NCBI GenBank assembly: GCA_016712105.1
Contig: JADJRU010000020.1
Coordinates: 55,620 to 119,619 of the forward strand
From: Ahniella sp.
GTDB lineage: Bacteria > Pseudomonadota > Gammaproteobacteria > Xanthomonadales > Ahniellaceae
Direction: 5' to 3'
Length of the DNA: 64,000 nt
In this document: one piece after another, positions 44,574-54,342 of the stretch
How the letters are laid out: every line of letters starts with the position of its first letter
How positions within the stretch are numbered: position 1 is the first letter of the stretch
Program-made: the position numbers and the translations under genes
The notes under the pieces: generated by a model
Seen by the model: only the letters and a program-made list of their open reading frames with translations
Told to the model about the DNA's origin: nothing
Database searches by the model: none

Positions 44574-45887
44574 ATGGCCGTCGGTCCCGCACCCCAAGAA
44601 CACAACGTCGTCTTCACGACCCTGCATTACGACCAGCCGTGGAGCTATGAAAGCTACCTGAAGGCCGGTGGTTACCAGGCGCTGCGCAAGATCCTGTCCG
44701 AACCGGTATCGCGCGAGCAAGTCATCGAGACGGTCAAACAATCCTCGCTTCGTGGCCGCGGCGGCGCCGGTTTTCCGACCGGGCTCAAGTGGAGCTTCAT
44801 GCCGCGCAACGCGCCCGGCCAGAAGTACATCCTGTGCAACTCCGACGAGTCGGAGCCGGGCACCTGCAAGGATCGCGATATCCTGCGTTACAACCCGCAC
44901 TCGGTCATCGAGGGCATGGCCATTGCCTGTTACGCGACGAACTCGACGGTGGGATACAACTACCTGCGCGGCGAATTCCATCACGAGCCGTTCGAACGTT
45001 TCGAACAGGCATTGAAGGAAGCGTACGCGAATGGCTGGTTGGGCAAGAACATTCTCGGCAGTGGCGTCGATATCGACATCCACGGCGCGCTGGGCGCGGG
45101 CGCTTACATCTGCGGCGAAGAAACCGCGCTGATGGAGTCGCTGGAAGGCAAGAAGGGGCAGCCGCGATTCAAGCCGCCGTTCCCGGCCAACTTCGGTCTC
45201 TTCGGCAAGCCGACCACGATCAACAACACTGAAACCTATGCCTCGGTGCCAGCGATCATTCGCAACGGCTCCCAGTGGTTCCTTGAACTCGGCAAGCCGA
45301 ACAATGGCGGCCCGAAAGTGTTCTCGGTTTCAGGCCATGTCCAGAAGCCCGGCAACTTCGAAATCCGCCTGGGCACTCCGTTCAAGGATCTGCTCGAAAT
45401 GGCCGGTGGAATGCGCCCGGGTCGCAAGCTGAAGGGCGTGATTCCGGGTGGTTCGTCGATGCCGGTGTTGCCGGCCGAAACGATGATGGGCATCACGATG
45501 GATTACGACGCCATCCAGAAGGCAGGCTCGGGTCTTGGATCCGGTGCCGTCATCGTGATGGACGATTCCACGTGTATGGTTCGTGCCTGCCAGCGTATCG
45601 CGCGTTTCTATTACGCCGAAAGCTGTGGCCAGTGCACACCTTGTCGCGAGGGCACCGGCTGGATGTACCGCATGCTCACGCGCATCGTCGAACACAAGGC
45701 GACGATGGAAGACGTGCACATGCTCAAGCAGGCTGCCGGCCAGATCGAAGGCCACACCATCTGCGCCTTCGGCGAAGCCGCGGCGTGGCCGGTGCAGGGT
45801 TTCCTGCGTCACTTCTGGCATGAATTCGAGTACTACATCGAGCACAAGCGCTCGATCGTCGACGTCGAGATGGGGAAAGCGGCATGA
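44574..45887 (+). CDS. nuoF: NADH-quinone oxidoreductase subunit F
   Basis: The 51-kDa subunit, 437 residues, that oxidises NADH. It has the NADH/FMN-binding regions GRGGAGFPTGLKWSFMP and GAGAYICGEETALMES, then the N3 [4Fe-4S] ligands in SCGQCTPCREGTGW with a fourth Cys in HTICAFGEAAAWP. ATG 44574 is preferred to the in-frame TTG at 44565. Its stop overlaps the nuoG start as ATGA. Confidence 0.96.
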   Translation: MAVGPAPQEHNVVFTTLHYDQPWSYESYLKAGGYQALRKILSEPVSREQVIETVKQSSLRGRGGAGFPTGLKWSFMPRNAPGQKYILCNSDESEPGTCKDRDILRYNPHSVIEGMAIACYATNSTVGYNYLRGEFHHEPFERFEQALKEAYANGWLGKNILGSGVDIDIHGALGAGAYICGEETALMESLEGKKGQPRFKPPFPANFGLFGKPTTINNTETYASVPAIIRNGSQWFLELGKPNNGGPKVFSVSGHVQKPGNFEIRLGTPFKDLLEMAGGMRPGRKLKGVIPGGSSMPVLPAETMMGITMDYDAIQKAGSGLGSGAVIVMDDSTCMVRACQRIARFYYAESCGQCTPCREGTGWMYRMLTRIVEHKATMEDVHMLKQAAGQIEGHTICAFGEAAAWPVQGFLRHFWHEFEYYIEHKRSIVDVEMGKAA

Positions 45888-48262
45888 GTGCGCAACCAAC
45901 TGCACCCAACACAGTGCCGACCACACCGCCGGACATGGTCAACGTCGAAGTCGACGGCCGCGCCATGCAGGTCAAGAAAGGCTCGATGATCATTCAGGCG
46001 ACGGATGCCGCCAAGGTCGCCGTGCCGCGCTTCTGTTATCACGAAAAATTGTCGATCGCGGCGAATTGCCGCATGTGTCTCGTCGACGTTGAAAAATCGC
46101 CGAAACCGGTGCCGGCTTGCGCCACGCCGGTCATGGAAGGCATGAAGATCTGGACCCAAAGCGCGCGCGCTCTTTCGTCGCAGCGTAATGTCATGGAATT
46201 CCTGCTGATCAACCATCCGCTCGACTGCCCGATCTGCGATCAGGGCGGCGAATGTGAACTGCAGGACGTGGCCATGGGTTATGGCCGGTCCGTGTCGCGG
46301 TTTGTCGAGCGCAAACGTGTCGTGGCCGATGAAGACATCGGTCCGCTGATCTCGACCGAGATGACGCGTTGTATCCATTGCACGCGTTGTGTCCGCTTCA
46401 TGAGCGAAATTGCCGGCACGAACGAACTCGGTGGCATTGGCCGCGGCGAACACACCGAGATCGGTACGTACATCGGCAAGTCGATCGAATCGGAACTGGG
46501 CGGCAACATCATCGACGTTTGCCCGGTCGGCGCGCTGACCAACAAGGTGTTCCGGTTCCGCGCACGGCCGTGGGAACTGATCGCACGTGAGTCGATCGGT
46601 GATCACGATGCACTCGGCTCGAACCTGTTCCTGCATCTTCGCCGTGGCGAAGTGTTGCGAGTGGTGCCGCGCGGCAACGAGTCGATCAATGAATCCTGGT
46701 TGTCGGACCGCGATCGTTACTCGCATCAAGGCCTGATGGCTTCTGATCGCGTGACGAAACCGATGGTGCGTGATGCCGAAGGTGTGTTGCGCGAAGTCAC
46801 CTGGGAACAGGCGCTGGAAGCGCTGGCCGAGACACTTCGTGCAGTCGCGCCGGCTGAAACTGCGGCGCTTGTTGGTCCGTCCACGAGCAACGAAGAGGCC
46901 TTGCTGTTGTCCCGACTGTTCGGCGCCATCGGCGTCGGCAACGTGGATCACCGCCTGCGGGTGATCGACGAACGTCTGCTTGCCGGCACGGCCGAAAAGC
47001 CGGTGTTCGAGATGCCGCTCGCCGAGATCGAAAAAGCGGGCGCCATCCTGATCGTGGGTTCGAACCCGCGACTCGATCAGCCTTTGCTTGGCCACCGCAT
47101 CCGCAAGGCCTGGAAACACGGCGCGAAGGTGTTTGCCGTCAATCCTGTGCAACATGAATTCCATTTTGACTGTGCAGACGAGTGGATCGCCGAGCCAGGC
47201 AGTCTGGTTGCTGCGTTGGCGTCGATCGCCAAGGCGGCCGTGGAAGCTGGTGCGCCGGTTTCCGAAGGGATCCAGCACCTGATCGCGAGCGCCATCGCCG
47301 ACGACCGGGCACGCGCCGCCTTCAATGCCCTGAAGTCCGCCAGCAGTGCCTTGGTGCTGATCGGCGACCAGGCTGTCCAGCATGCTGATGCCAGCGTCCT
47401 CCGTGTGCTGTCGCGATTCATTGCGGCTGCTGCGGAAGCGCGTTGTAATGAACTCCCGAACGGTGCAAACGGTGTCGGTCTGACTGCGCTTGGCATCAAG
47501 CCGAAGAACGGGCAGGGTGCTTCTGCGTGTGTCGCGAAGCCACGCTCCACGCTGATCCTGTATCGCGCCGAAGTGGCCGATGTGGCCGACATGGGTGCGG
47601 CTCAGGCAGCACTTCAGGCGGCGAAAACCGTCGTCGCCTTTGCCGCGTTCGCTGACGAAACGCTGCGGGCACGCGCCACGGTTCTGCTGCCCCTCGGGCT
47701 GACGCCGGAAATCGACGGCAGCATGGTCAATGTTGACGGACAGGTCCAAACCTTCAAGGCTGCAGCCAAGCTGCCCGCGGAAGCGCGGGCTGGCTGGCGA
47801 GTCCTGCGAGCACTCGGTGCGTCGATGGAATTGCCGGGTTTCGGCTTCACCGAATTTGCCGAGTTGCACGCCGATGTCGTGGCTGCCTTGGCCCAAACGA
47901 ATTCGGTTTGGCCTGCTGCCTCTGCGGTCAAAGCCTCCGAGCCGGTGCAGGGCGATGGTCTGACGCGAATCGCTACTGTGGCGCCGTACTCGGTGGACGC
48001 GGTAGTCCGTCGCAGCCCGGCGCTGCAAGCCACACCGATCGCTGCTTCCGCTACTGCTGCGGTGAATCCGGCCGATGCGAAGCGGCTTGGTCTGACCGGC
48101 AAGACCGTCCGCGTGCGCGGTCAAAACGGTGAATCGACGCTCGCTCTGCTGGTCAGCAATCGTGTGCCGGTGGGCGGGGTCTGGATCGAGTCGGCGCAGG
48201 CATCAAGCAGCACGCTGGGCCGAATGGGCAGCAAGCTCACGTTGACCGGGGGCGAGGCATGA
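45884..48262 (+). CDS. nuoG: NADH-quinone oxidoreductase subunit G
   Basis: The 75-kDa subunit, 792 residues. The N-terminal ferredoxin-like part holds [2Fe-2S] N1b (PRFCYHEKLSIAANCRMC), then the His-ligated cluster N5 region and N4 (CIHCTRCVRFMSEIAG). A molybdopterin-oxidoreductase-like domain, usually without the cofactor, forms the rest. In the conserved middle are DQGGECELQDVAMGYG and GNIIDVCPVGALTNK. It overlaps both nuoF and nuoH by four bases. Confidence 0.96.
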   Translation: MSAQPTAPNTVPTTPPDMVNVEVDGRAMQVKKGSMIIQATDAAKVAVPRFCYHEKLSIAANCRMCLVDVEKSPKPVPACATPVMEGMKIWTQSARALSSQRNVMEFLLINHPLDCPICDQGGECELQDVAMGYGRSVSRFVERKRVVADEDIGPLISTEMTRCIHCTRCVRFMSEIAGTNELGGIGRGEHTEIGTYIGKSIESELGGNIIDVCPVGALTNKVFRFRARPWELIARESIGDHDALGSNLFLHLRRGEVLRVVPRGNESINESWLSDRDRYSHQGLMASDRVTKPMVRDAEGVLREVTWEQALEALAETLRAVAPAETAALVGPSTSNEEALLLSRLFGAIGVGNVDHRLRVIDERLLAGTAEKPVFEMPLAEIEKAGAILIVGSNPRLDQPLLGHRIRKAWKHGAKVFAVNPVQHEFHFDCADEWIAEPGSLVAALASIAKAAVEAGAPVSEGIQHLIASAIADDRARAAFNALKSASSALVLIGDQAVQHADASVLRVLSRFIAAAAEARCNELPNGANGVGLTALGIKPKNGQGASACVAKPRSTLILYRAEVADVADMGAAQAALQAAKTVVAFAAFADETLRARATVLLPLGLTPEIDGSMVNVDGQVQTFKAAAKLPAEARAGWRVLRALGASMELPGFGFTEFAELHADVVAALAQTNSVWPAASAVKASEPVQGDGLTRIATVAPYSVDAVVRRSPALQATPIAASATAAVNPADAKRLGLTGKTVRVRGQNGESTLALLVSNRVPVGGVWIESAQASSSTLGRMGSKLTLTGGEA

Positions 48263-49332
48263 TCACGGAATTCGTCAACCAGATTCACGGCGCGTATTTC
48301 GGTTTCCTCGGCGAATGGCCGACCTTGGCCATGCTGGGTTGGAACCTGCTGAAGATCCTCGTCTTGACCGTGCCGCTGATTCTGTCGGTGGCGATGTTCA
48401 CGTACTGGGAACGCAAGGTCATCGGCTGGATGCAGGTGCGTCTGGGTCCGGTCTATATCGGCAAAGGCCTGCTGCAGCCGTTTGCCGACGTATTCAAGTT
48501 GCTGTTCAAGGAAATCATCATCCCGGCCGAGGCCAACCCTTGGTTGTTCCGTTTGGCACCGATCCTGGCCTTGGCGCCGGCGTTTGCTGCCTGGGCGGTC
48601 ATTCCGTTCGACTGGCAGACCCGGATCGCCAATCTGAATGCGGGGCTGCTGTACCTGTTGGCAATGACCTCGCTCGGTGTCTACGGCATCATCCTGGCCG
48701 GTTGGGCCTCCAATTCGAAGTACGCGTTCCTCGGTGCGATGCGCAGCGCCGCCCAGGTCGTTTCCTATGAAATCTCCATGGGTCTGTGCCTGGTCGGTGT
48801 CCTGATCGCCGCCGGTTCCCTGAACCTGACCGAGATCGTCGCTGCACAGCAGGGCAACCTCGGCATGTTCGAGTGGTTCATGTGGCCCTTGCTGCCGCTG
48901 TTTGTCATCTACTTCATCTCGGGCGTGGCCGAAACCAACCGCGCACCGTTCGACGTGGCCGAAGGCGAGTCGGAAATTGTCGCCGGCTTCCATGTCGAAT
49001 ACGCCGGCGCAGCGTTCTCGCTGTTCTTCCTGGCCGAATACGCGAACATGATCCTGATCAGCTTCCTGGCTGCGCTGCTGTTCATGGGCGGCTGGCTGTC
49101 GCCGTTCCAGGGCCTCGGCATTCCGCTGCTCTCGGCCGACGGTTGGTGGTGGCTGTTTGCCAAGGCATTCTTCTTCGCTTTCCTGTTCCTGTGGTTCCGC
49201 GCGACATTCCCGCGTTACCGTTATGACCAGATCATGCGTCTGGGCTGGAAAGTGTTCATTCCGCTTTGTATTTTCTGGGTGTTTGTCACGGGTGTCATGG
49301 CCTACGCCGGCACGTTTGTGGCGGGGGCCTGA
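48259..49332 (+). CDS. nuoH: NADH-quinone oxidoreductase subunit H
   Basis: Membrane subunit of 357 residues with about eight helices, forming the quinone tunnel together with NuoA, B and D. Landmarks are YWERKVIGWMQVRLGP, ISGVAETNRAPFDVAEGESE (conserved acidic loop), VEYAGAAFSLFFLAEY and the C-terminal FPRYRYDQIMRLGWK. Start ATG 48259 overlaps the nuoG stop. Confidence 0.97.
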   Translation: MITEFVNQIHGAYFGFLGEWPTLAMLGWNLLKILVLTVPLILSVAMFTYWERKVIGWMQVRLGPVYIGKGLLQPFADVFKLLFKEIIIPAEANPWLFRLAPILALAPAFAAWAVIPFDWQTRIANLNAGLLYLLAMTSLGVYGIILAGWASNSKYAFLGAMRSAAQVVSYEISMGLCLVGVLIAAGSLNLTEIVAAQQGNLGMFEWFMWPLLPLFVIYFISGVAETNRAPFDVAEGESEIVAGFHVEYAGAAFSLFFLAEYANMILISFLAALLFMGGWLSPFQGLGIPLLSADGWWWLFAKAFFFAFLFLWFRATFPRYRYDQIMRLGWKVFIPLCIFWVFVTGVMAYAGTFVAGA

Positions 49333-49344
49333 CGCGAGTCGCTT

Positions 49345-49832
49345 ATGGAAAAGATCACGCGCTACCTCAAAAGCCTGCTGCTGCTCGAACTGCTCCGCGG
49401 CATGACAGTGACCGGCAAATACTTCGCAAAGCCGAAGTACACGCTGCAATACCCGGAAGAAACCACGCCGAAGTCCAATCGCTTCCGTGGCCTGCACGCG
49501 CTGCGTCGCTACCCGAACGGCGAAGAGCGGTGCATCGCCTGCAAGCTCTGCGAGGCGGTGTGCCCGGCCCTGGCGATCACGATTGATTCGGGCCGCGCGC
49601 CGACGGTCAACGTCGGACCACCCGTTACGACATCGACCTGTTCAAGTGCATCTACTGCGGCTTCTGCGAGGAGAGCTGCCCGGTCGATTCGATCGTGGAA
49701 ACGCACATCCACGAATACCACTTCGAGAAGCGTGGCGAAAACATCGTCAACAAGGCCCAGTTGCTGGCCATTGGCGACCGTTACGAACATGAGATCGCCC
49801 GGGCTCGCGCCCAGGACGCAGCATATCGATGA
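49345..49832 (+). pseudogene. nuoI: NADH-quinone oxidoreductase subunit I, frameshifted at 49602
   Basis: The 23-kDa subunit with two [4Fe-4S] clusters (N6a, N6b), about 162 residues. The first ligand set CIACKLCEAVCP is in the start frame. After DSGRAP one G is missing at 49602; with it the protein reads DGQRRTTRYDIDLFKCIYCG and on through EESCPVDSIVETH to the stop at 49832. As written, the frame continues by chance into nuoJ. Since nuoI is indispensable to complex I, a sequencing error is the likely cause. Confidence 0.92.
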
Positions 49833-49839
49833 GGCAGGC

Positions 49840-50460
49840 ATGACTCCCGAACTGATTCTCTTCTACCTGTTTGCGGCAGTCACTGCCGCCGCGGGCCTTG
49901 GCGTGATCCTGTCACGCAACCCGGTGCATTCAGCCCTGTGTCTGGTGTTGACCTTCTTTAGCGTGGCCTGCACCTGGTTGCTGATCGGGGCCGAGTTCCT
50001 GGCGATCTCGCTGGTGCTGGTCTATGTCGGTGCCGTGATGGTGCTGTTCCTGTTCGTGGTCATGATGCTCGACATCAAGGTTGTACCGGAACGCGAAGGG
50101 TTTGCCGGCTACCTGCCGGCCGGTGTGCTGGTGGCTGTGGTCATGTTGGTGGAAGTGCTGGGCTTGCTCGGCATGGAGCGGATGCAGAAGGTCGGTCCGG
50201 CCATCGATCCGGCCGCTGCCGCCGGATTCACCAACACCGAGTGGATCGGTCGAACCCTGTTCACCGACTACGTGCTGGCGTTTGAGGTGGCGGCGCTGAT
50301 CCTGACCGTGGCCCTGATTGCCGCTGTGATGCTCACGCTGCGCAAACGCGGCAGCGTCCGCATCCAGGACCCGGCCGAGCAGGCTGCCACGAAAAAATCC
50401 GATCGCCTGCGGCTGGTGGATCTGCCGAAGACGGTTGCCGACAAGGAGTCGGGCGCATGA
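49840..50460 (+). CDS. nuoJ: NADH-quinone oxidoreductase subunit J
   Basis: Antiporter-adjacent membrane subunit of 206 residues with five helices. Recognisable parts are ILFYLFAAVTAAAGLGVILS, NPVHSALCLVLTFFSVACTW and FLAISLVLVYVGAVMVLFLF, the last containing the pi-bulge helix. A basic cytosolic tail follows. ATG 49840 is chosen because MTPELILFYLF fits the family; the same frame is open further upstream only because of the nuoI frameshift. It overlaps nuoK by four bases. Confidence 0.95.
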   Translation: MTPELILFYLFAAVTAAAGLGVILSRNPVHSALCLVLTFFSVACTWLLIGAEFLAISLVLVYVGAVMVLFLFVVMMLDIKVVPEREGFAGYLPAGVLVAVVMLVEVLGLLGMERMQKVGPAIDPAAAAGFTNTEWIGRTLFTDYVLAFEVAALILTVALIAAVMLTLRKRGSVRIQDPAEQAATKKSDRLRLVDLPKTVADKESGA

Positions 50461-50762
50461 TCAGTCTCGGCCACTATCTGGCGCTTGGCGCCGTGTTGTT
50501 CTGCATCGCACTCGCCGGCATCTTCATCAACCGCAAGAACGTCATCATCCTGTTGATGGCGATCGAGTTGATGCTGCTCGCCGTGAACATCAATTTCGTG
50601 GCGTTCTCGACGTTCCTGGGTGACGCGGCTGGTCAGATCTTCGTGTTCTTCATCCTGACCGTGGCTGCCGCAGAGTCGGCAATCGGTCTGGCCATCCTGG
50701 TGGTTCTGTTCAGAAACCGCGCCACCATCAACGTCGAAGACCTCGACAGCATGAAGGGCTGA
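50457..50762 (+). CDS. nuoK: NADH-quinone oxidoreductase subunit K
   Basis: Small membrane subunit, 101 residues, three helices. The two buried Glu residues needed for proton transfer are in LMAIELMLLAVNINF and AAAESAIGLAILV. Homologous to MrpC of multisubunit antiporters. Overlaps nuoJ; nuoL starts three bases later. Confidence 0.97.
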   Translation: MISLGHYLALGAVLFCIALAGIFINRKNVIILLMAIELMLLAVNINFVAFSTFLGDAAGQIFVFFILTVAAAESAIGLAILVVLFRNRATINVEDLDSMKG

Positions 50763-50765
50763 GCC

Positions 50766-52810
50766 ATGAAGTCGATCCTCATCATCATTGCCCTGGCGCC
50801 GCTGCTTGGCGCCGTTCTGGCAGGGCTCTTCGGTCGGCAAATCGGCCGCGTTGGCGCCCACACGGTCACGATCGGCGGTGTCGCGGTGTCGTGCCTGTTG
50901 TCCCTCTATGTGTTCAAGTTGATGGCGTTCGACGGCGCGCCAACCTACAACGAGAACCTGTACACCTGGTTCGAGATCGGCAGTTACAGCGCCCACGTCG
51001 GGTTCCTGGTCGACCGTCTCACCGCCATGATGATGGTGGTGCTCACGTTCGTGTCGTTGATGGTGCATATCTACACCATCGGCTACATGCACGAAGACGA
51101 CGGTTATCAGCGTTTCTTCTCGTACATCGCTCTGTTCACGTTCTCCATGCTGATGCTCGTGATGAGCAACAACTTCCTGCAGCTGTTCTTCGGCTGGGAA
51201 GCGGTCGGTCTGGTGTCGTATCTGTTGATCGGGTTCTGGTTCAAGCGCCCGAGCGCCGTGTTTGCGAACATGAAGGCATTCCTGGTCAACCGCGTGGGTG
51301 ACTTCGGGTTCCTGCTGGGGATTGCCGCGGTGCTCTGGTACTTCGGCTCGCTCGACTACGCCACCGTGTTTGCCAATCGCGAGTCGATCGACGGCAAGAC
51401 CATCGAAATCATTTCCGGGCATGCCTGGGCAGTACCCACCGTCATCGGCATCCTGCTGTTCATCGGTGCGATGGGCAAGTCGGCCCAAGTGCCGCTGCGT
51501 CTGGCTGCCGGACTCCATGGAAGGCCCGACGCCGATCTCGGCGCTGATCCATGCCGCCACGATGGTTACGGCCGGTATCTTCATGGTGGCGCGTATGTCG
51601 CCGCTCTACGAGTTGTCTGGCACGGCGCTGGCGTTCATCGTCTTCATCGGCGCCACCACCGCTTTGTTCACCGGGCTCATCGGCCTTGTCCAGAACGACA
51701 TCAAGCGGGTGGTCGCTTATTCGACGCTGTCCCAGTTGGGTTACATGACTGTGGCACTGGGCGTTTCGGCCTACAGCGCTGCAGTGTTTCACCTGATGAC
51801 GCACGCCTTCTTCAAGGCGCTGCTGTTCCTCGGCGCAGGCTCGGTGATCATGGCCATGCACCACGAGCAGGACATGCGTCACATGGGCGGCTTGAAGAAG
51901 TACATGCCGATCACCTACTGGACGGCTGTGCTCGGAACACTGGCGCTCGTCGGCACTCCATTCTTCAGTGGCTTCTACTCGAAGGACGCCATCATCGTTG
52001 CAGCCCAGCACGCTTCGGGTGAGCACGGTGGTGTCTTCACCTACGCATACTTCGCTGTTCTGGCGGGTGTGTTTGTCACGGCGCTCTACAGCTTCCGTCT
52101 GTTGTTCCTGACCTTCCATGGCAAGGAGCGCTTCACGGTTGTCGAACACCATGACGATCATGCACACGGCGATCAGAGTCACGACGATGACCATCATGAC
52201 GACCACCACCATGTGCCTGGCCAGTTGGCGCACAAGCCGCATGAATCACCTTGGGTGGTGACGGTGCCGCTGATCCTGCTGGCCATCCCGTCCGTCATCA
52301 TTGCCTGGTTCTTTGCGAAGCCGATGCTGCTGGGTGACTTCTTTGCCGGATCGATCTTCGTCGATCCCCTCGCGCCAACCGATGGCCGCACTCGCCGAAC
52401 ATTTCCACTCGGTTGCAGGGTTTGCATTACATGGCTTGATGACGCTGCCGTTCTGGCTGGCGTTCGCGGGTTTCGCGACGGCCGCCTATGTCTATCTGTT
52501 CAATCCGGCGATCGCTGATCGTGTGTATCAGGCCCTGCGCCCGCTGGCGCGGATCCTGGAGAACAAGTACGGCTTCGACGCCCTCTACCAGGCCGTGTTC
52601 GCGCGCGGCAGCGTCCTGCTGGGTCGCGGATTCTGGAAATTCGGCGACACCGCGCTGATTGACGGCGCGATCGTCAACGGCAGTGCGACCCTGATCGATC
52701 GGCTTGCGTACATCACGCGTTCGATCCAGTCCGGATATCTCTATCACTACGCCTTCGCCATGATCCTCGGATTGATCGTGCTGCTGACGGCGTTCCTGTG
52801 GATCAAATGA
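50766..52810 (+). pseudogene. nuoL: NADH-quinone oxidoreductase subunit L, two frameshifts
   Basis: The distal antiporter-like subunit, about 682 residues once repaired, with the long lateral helix at its C-terminus. The first frame covers the N-terminus to GAMGKSAQVPL. Two bases are missing at 51499-51500, where HVWLPDSMEGPTPISALIHA is expected and mostly present in the next frame. The second frame runs to FVDPLAP and shifts again at about 52381, where MAALAEHFH continues to the stop. Between about 52140 and 52220 the protein has a loop very rich in His and Asp. Both breaks are probably errors, given an otherwise complete operon. Confidence 0.9.
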
Positions 52811-52823
52811 CGGAACGCCTGAT

Positions 52824-54332
52824 ATGACCGAACATCTGCTCAGTATCCTGATCGGCCTGCCCGCTGCTGGCGCGGTAGCCACCCTGTTGCTCGGCAAGTC
52901 GAGTGCGACCACCGCGCGCTGGATCTCGCTCGGCGTTGCCTTGCTGACGCTGCTGGCATCGATCCCCCTGTATCTCGGCTACGACGCCCAGGCCGGCGGC
53001 CTGCAATTCGTCGAGTCGAAAGTGTGGATCGAATCGATCAATGCCTACTACGGGCTCGGCGTCGACGGCATCTCGGTGGCACTCATCCTGCTCACCACGT
53101 TCACGACCGTGCTGGTGCTGATTGGCGCCTGGGAAGCGATCGACGAAAAAGTGCACCAGTACACGGCCGCGTTCCTGTTCCTGGAAGCGCTGATGATCGG
53201 CGTGTTCGTGGCGACCGATGCGCTGCTGTTCTACCTCTTCTTTGAAGCCATGCTGATTCCGATGTTCATCATCATCGGCATGTGGGGTGGGCCGCGGCGC
53301 GTCTACGCCACGATCAAATTCTTCCTGTACACGTTCTTCGGCTCGATCTTCATGCTGATCGGGTTGATCTATCTGTACCTGCAGCACGGCACCTGGAACA
53401 TGGCCGAACTCGCTCAGGCGACGATTGGTCGCGAAGCGCAGTTCTGGCTGTTCTTCTCGTTCCTGCTGGCGTTCGCGGTGAAGATCCCGATGTTCCCGGT
53501 GCACACCTGGTTGCCGGATGCTCACGTCGAGGCACCGACCGGTGGTTCCGTGGTGCTGGCCGCCATCATGCTGAAGGTCGGCGGCTACGGCTTCCTGCGG
53601 TTCTCGCTGCCGATCACGCCGGATGCGTCGCAGGAACTCGCATGGCTGGTGATCGCGTTGTCGCTGATCGCGGTGGTCTACATCGGCTTCGTCGCGCTGG
53701 TGCAGGAAGACATGAAGAAGCTGATCGCCTATTCGTCGATTTCGCACATGGGCTTCGTCACGCTGGGCATCTTCATCAGCTTCACGCTGGCGCGCGAGAA
53801 TGGCGCCACCGACGCGGCCCGTCTGGGCCTGCAAGGTGCGATGGTGCAGATGATCTCGCACGGATTCATCTCCGGCGCCATGTTCTCGTGTGTGGGGGTG
53901 CTGTACGACCGCATGCACAGTCGCATGATCAAGGACTACGTCGGCGTGGCCAACACGATGCCCTGGTTCGCGGCGTTCTTTGTGTTGTTCGGCATGGCGA
54001 ACAGTGGCCTGCCGGGTACGTCCGGATTCGTCGGTGAGTTCATGGTGATTCTGGCAGCGTTCCAGTCCAGCCCGTGGATTGCGGCAACTGCAGCGCTGAC
54101 CCTGATCATCGGTGCGGCCTATACGCTGTGGCTGGTGAAGCGGGTCTTGTTCGGTGATGTCGCCAACGACCAGGTCCGGGCGCTCCAGGACATCAATGGC
54201 CGTGAGGCCTTGATGCTCGGTGCGTTCGCCCTGGCTGTCCTGGTGTTCGGTATCTGGCCGGCGCCGTTGACCGACCTGATGGACACATCCATCAATGACG
54301 TGGTCGCGCAGCTCGTGCGCGTCAAGGCTTGA
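52824..54332 (+). CDS. nuoM: NADH-quinone oxidoreductase subunit M
   Basis: Antiporter-like membrane subunit, 502 residues with about 14 helices. Key proton-channel residues lie in FFEAMLIPMFIIIGMWGG (Glu) and in FAVKIPMFPVHTWLPDAHVE (Lys), with KKLIAYSSISHMGF further on. It follows nuoL by 13 bases and precedes nuoN by ten. Confidence 0.97.
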   Translation: MTEHLLSILIGLPAAGAVATLLLGKSSATTARWISLGVALLTLLASIPLYLGYDAQAGGLQFVESKVWIESINAYYGLGVDGISVALILLTTFTTVLVLIGAWEAIDEKVHQYTAAFLFLEALMIGVFVATDALLFYLFFEAMLIPMFIIIGMWGGPRRVYATIKFFLYTFFGSIFMLIGLIYLYLQHGTWNMAELAQATIGREAQFWLFFSFLLAFAVKIPMFPVHTWLPDAHVEAPTGGSVVLAAIMLKVGGYGFLRFSLPITPDASQELAWLVIALSLIAVVYIGFVALVQEDMKKLIAYSSISHMGFVTLGIFISFTLARENGATDAARLGLQGAMVQMISHGFISGAMFSCVGVLYDRMHSRMIKDYVGVANTMPWFAAFFVLFGMANSGLPGTSGFVGEFMVILAAFQSSPWIAATAALTLIIGAAYTLWLVKRVLFGDVANDQVRALQDINGREALMLGAFALAVLVFGIWPAPLTDLMDTSINDVVAQLVRVKA

Positions 54333-54342
54333 GGTGCCGCCC

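Noticed and set aside
45833..48124. 763-codon minus-strand open frame opposite nuoG
   Set aside because: Shadow of nuoG; no family-like sequence.
49345..50460. NuoI-NuoJ fusion protein
   Set aside because: The joined frame arises only from the missing base at 49602; both proteins have normal separate ends and starts.
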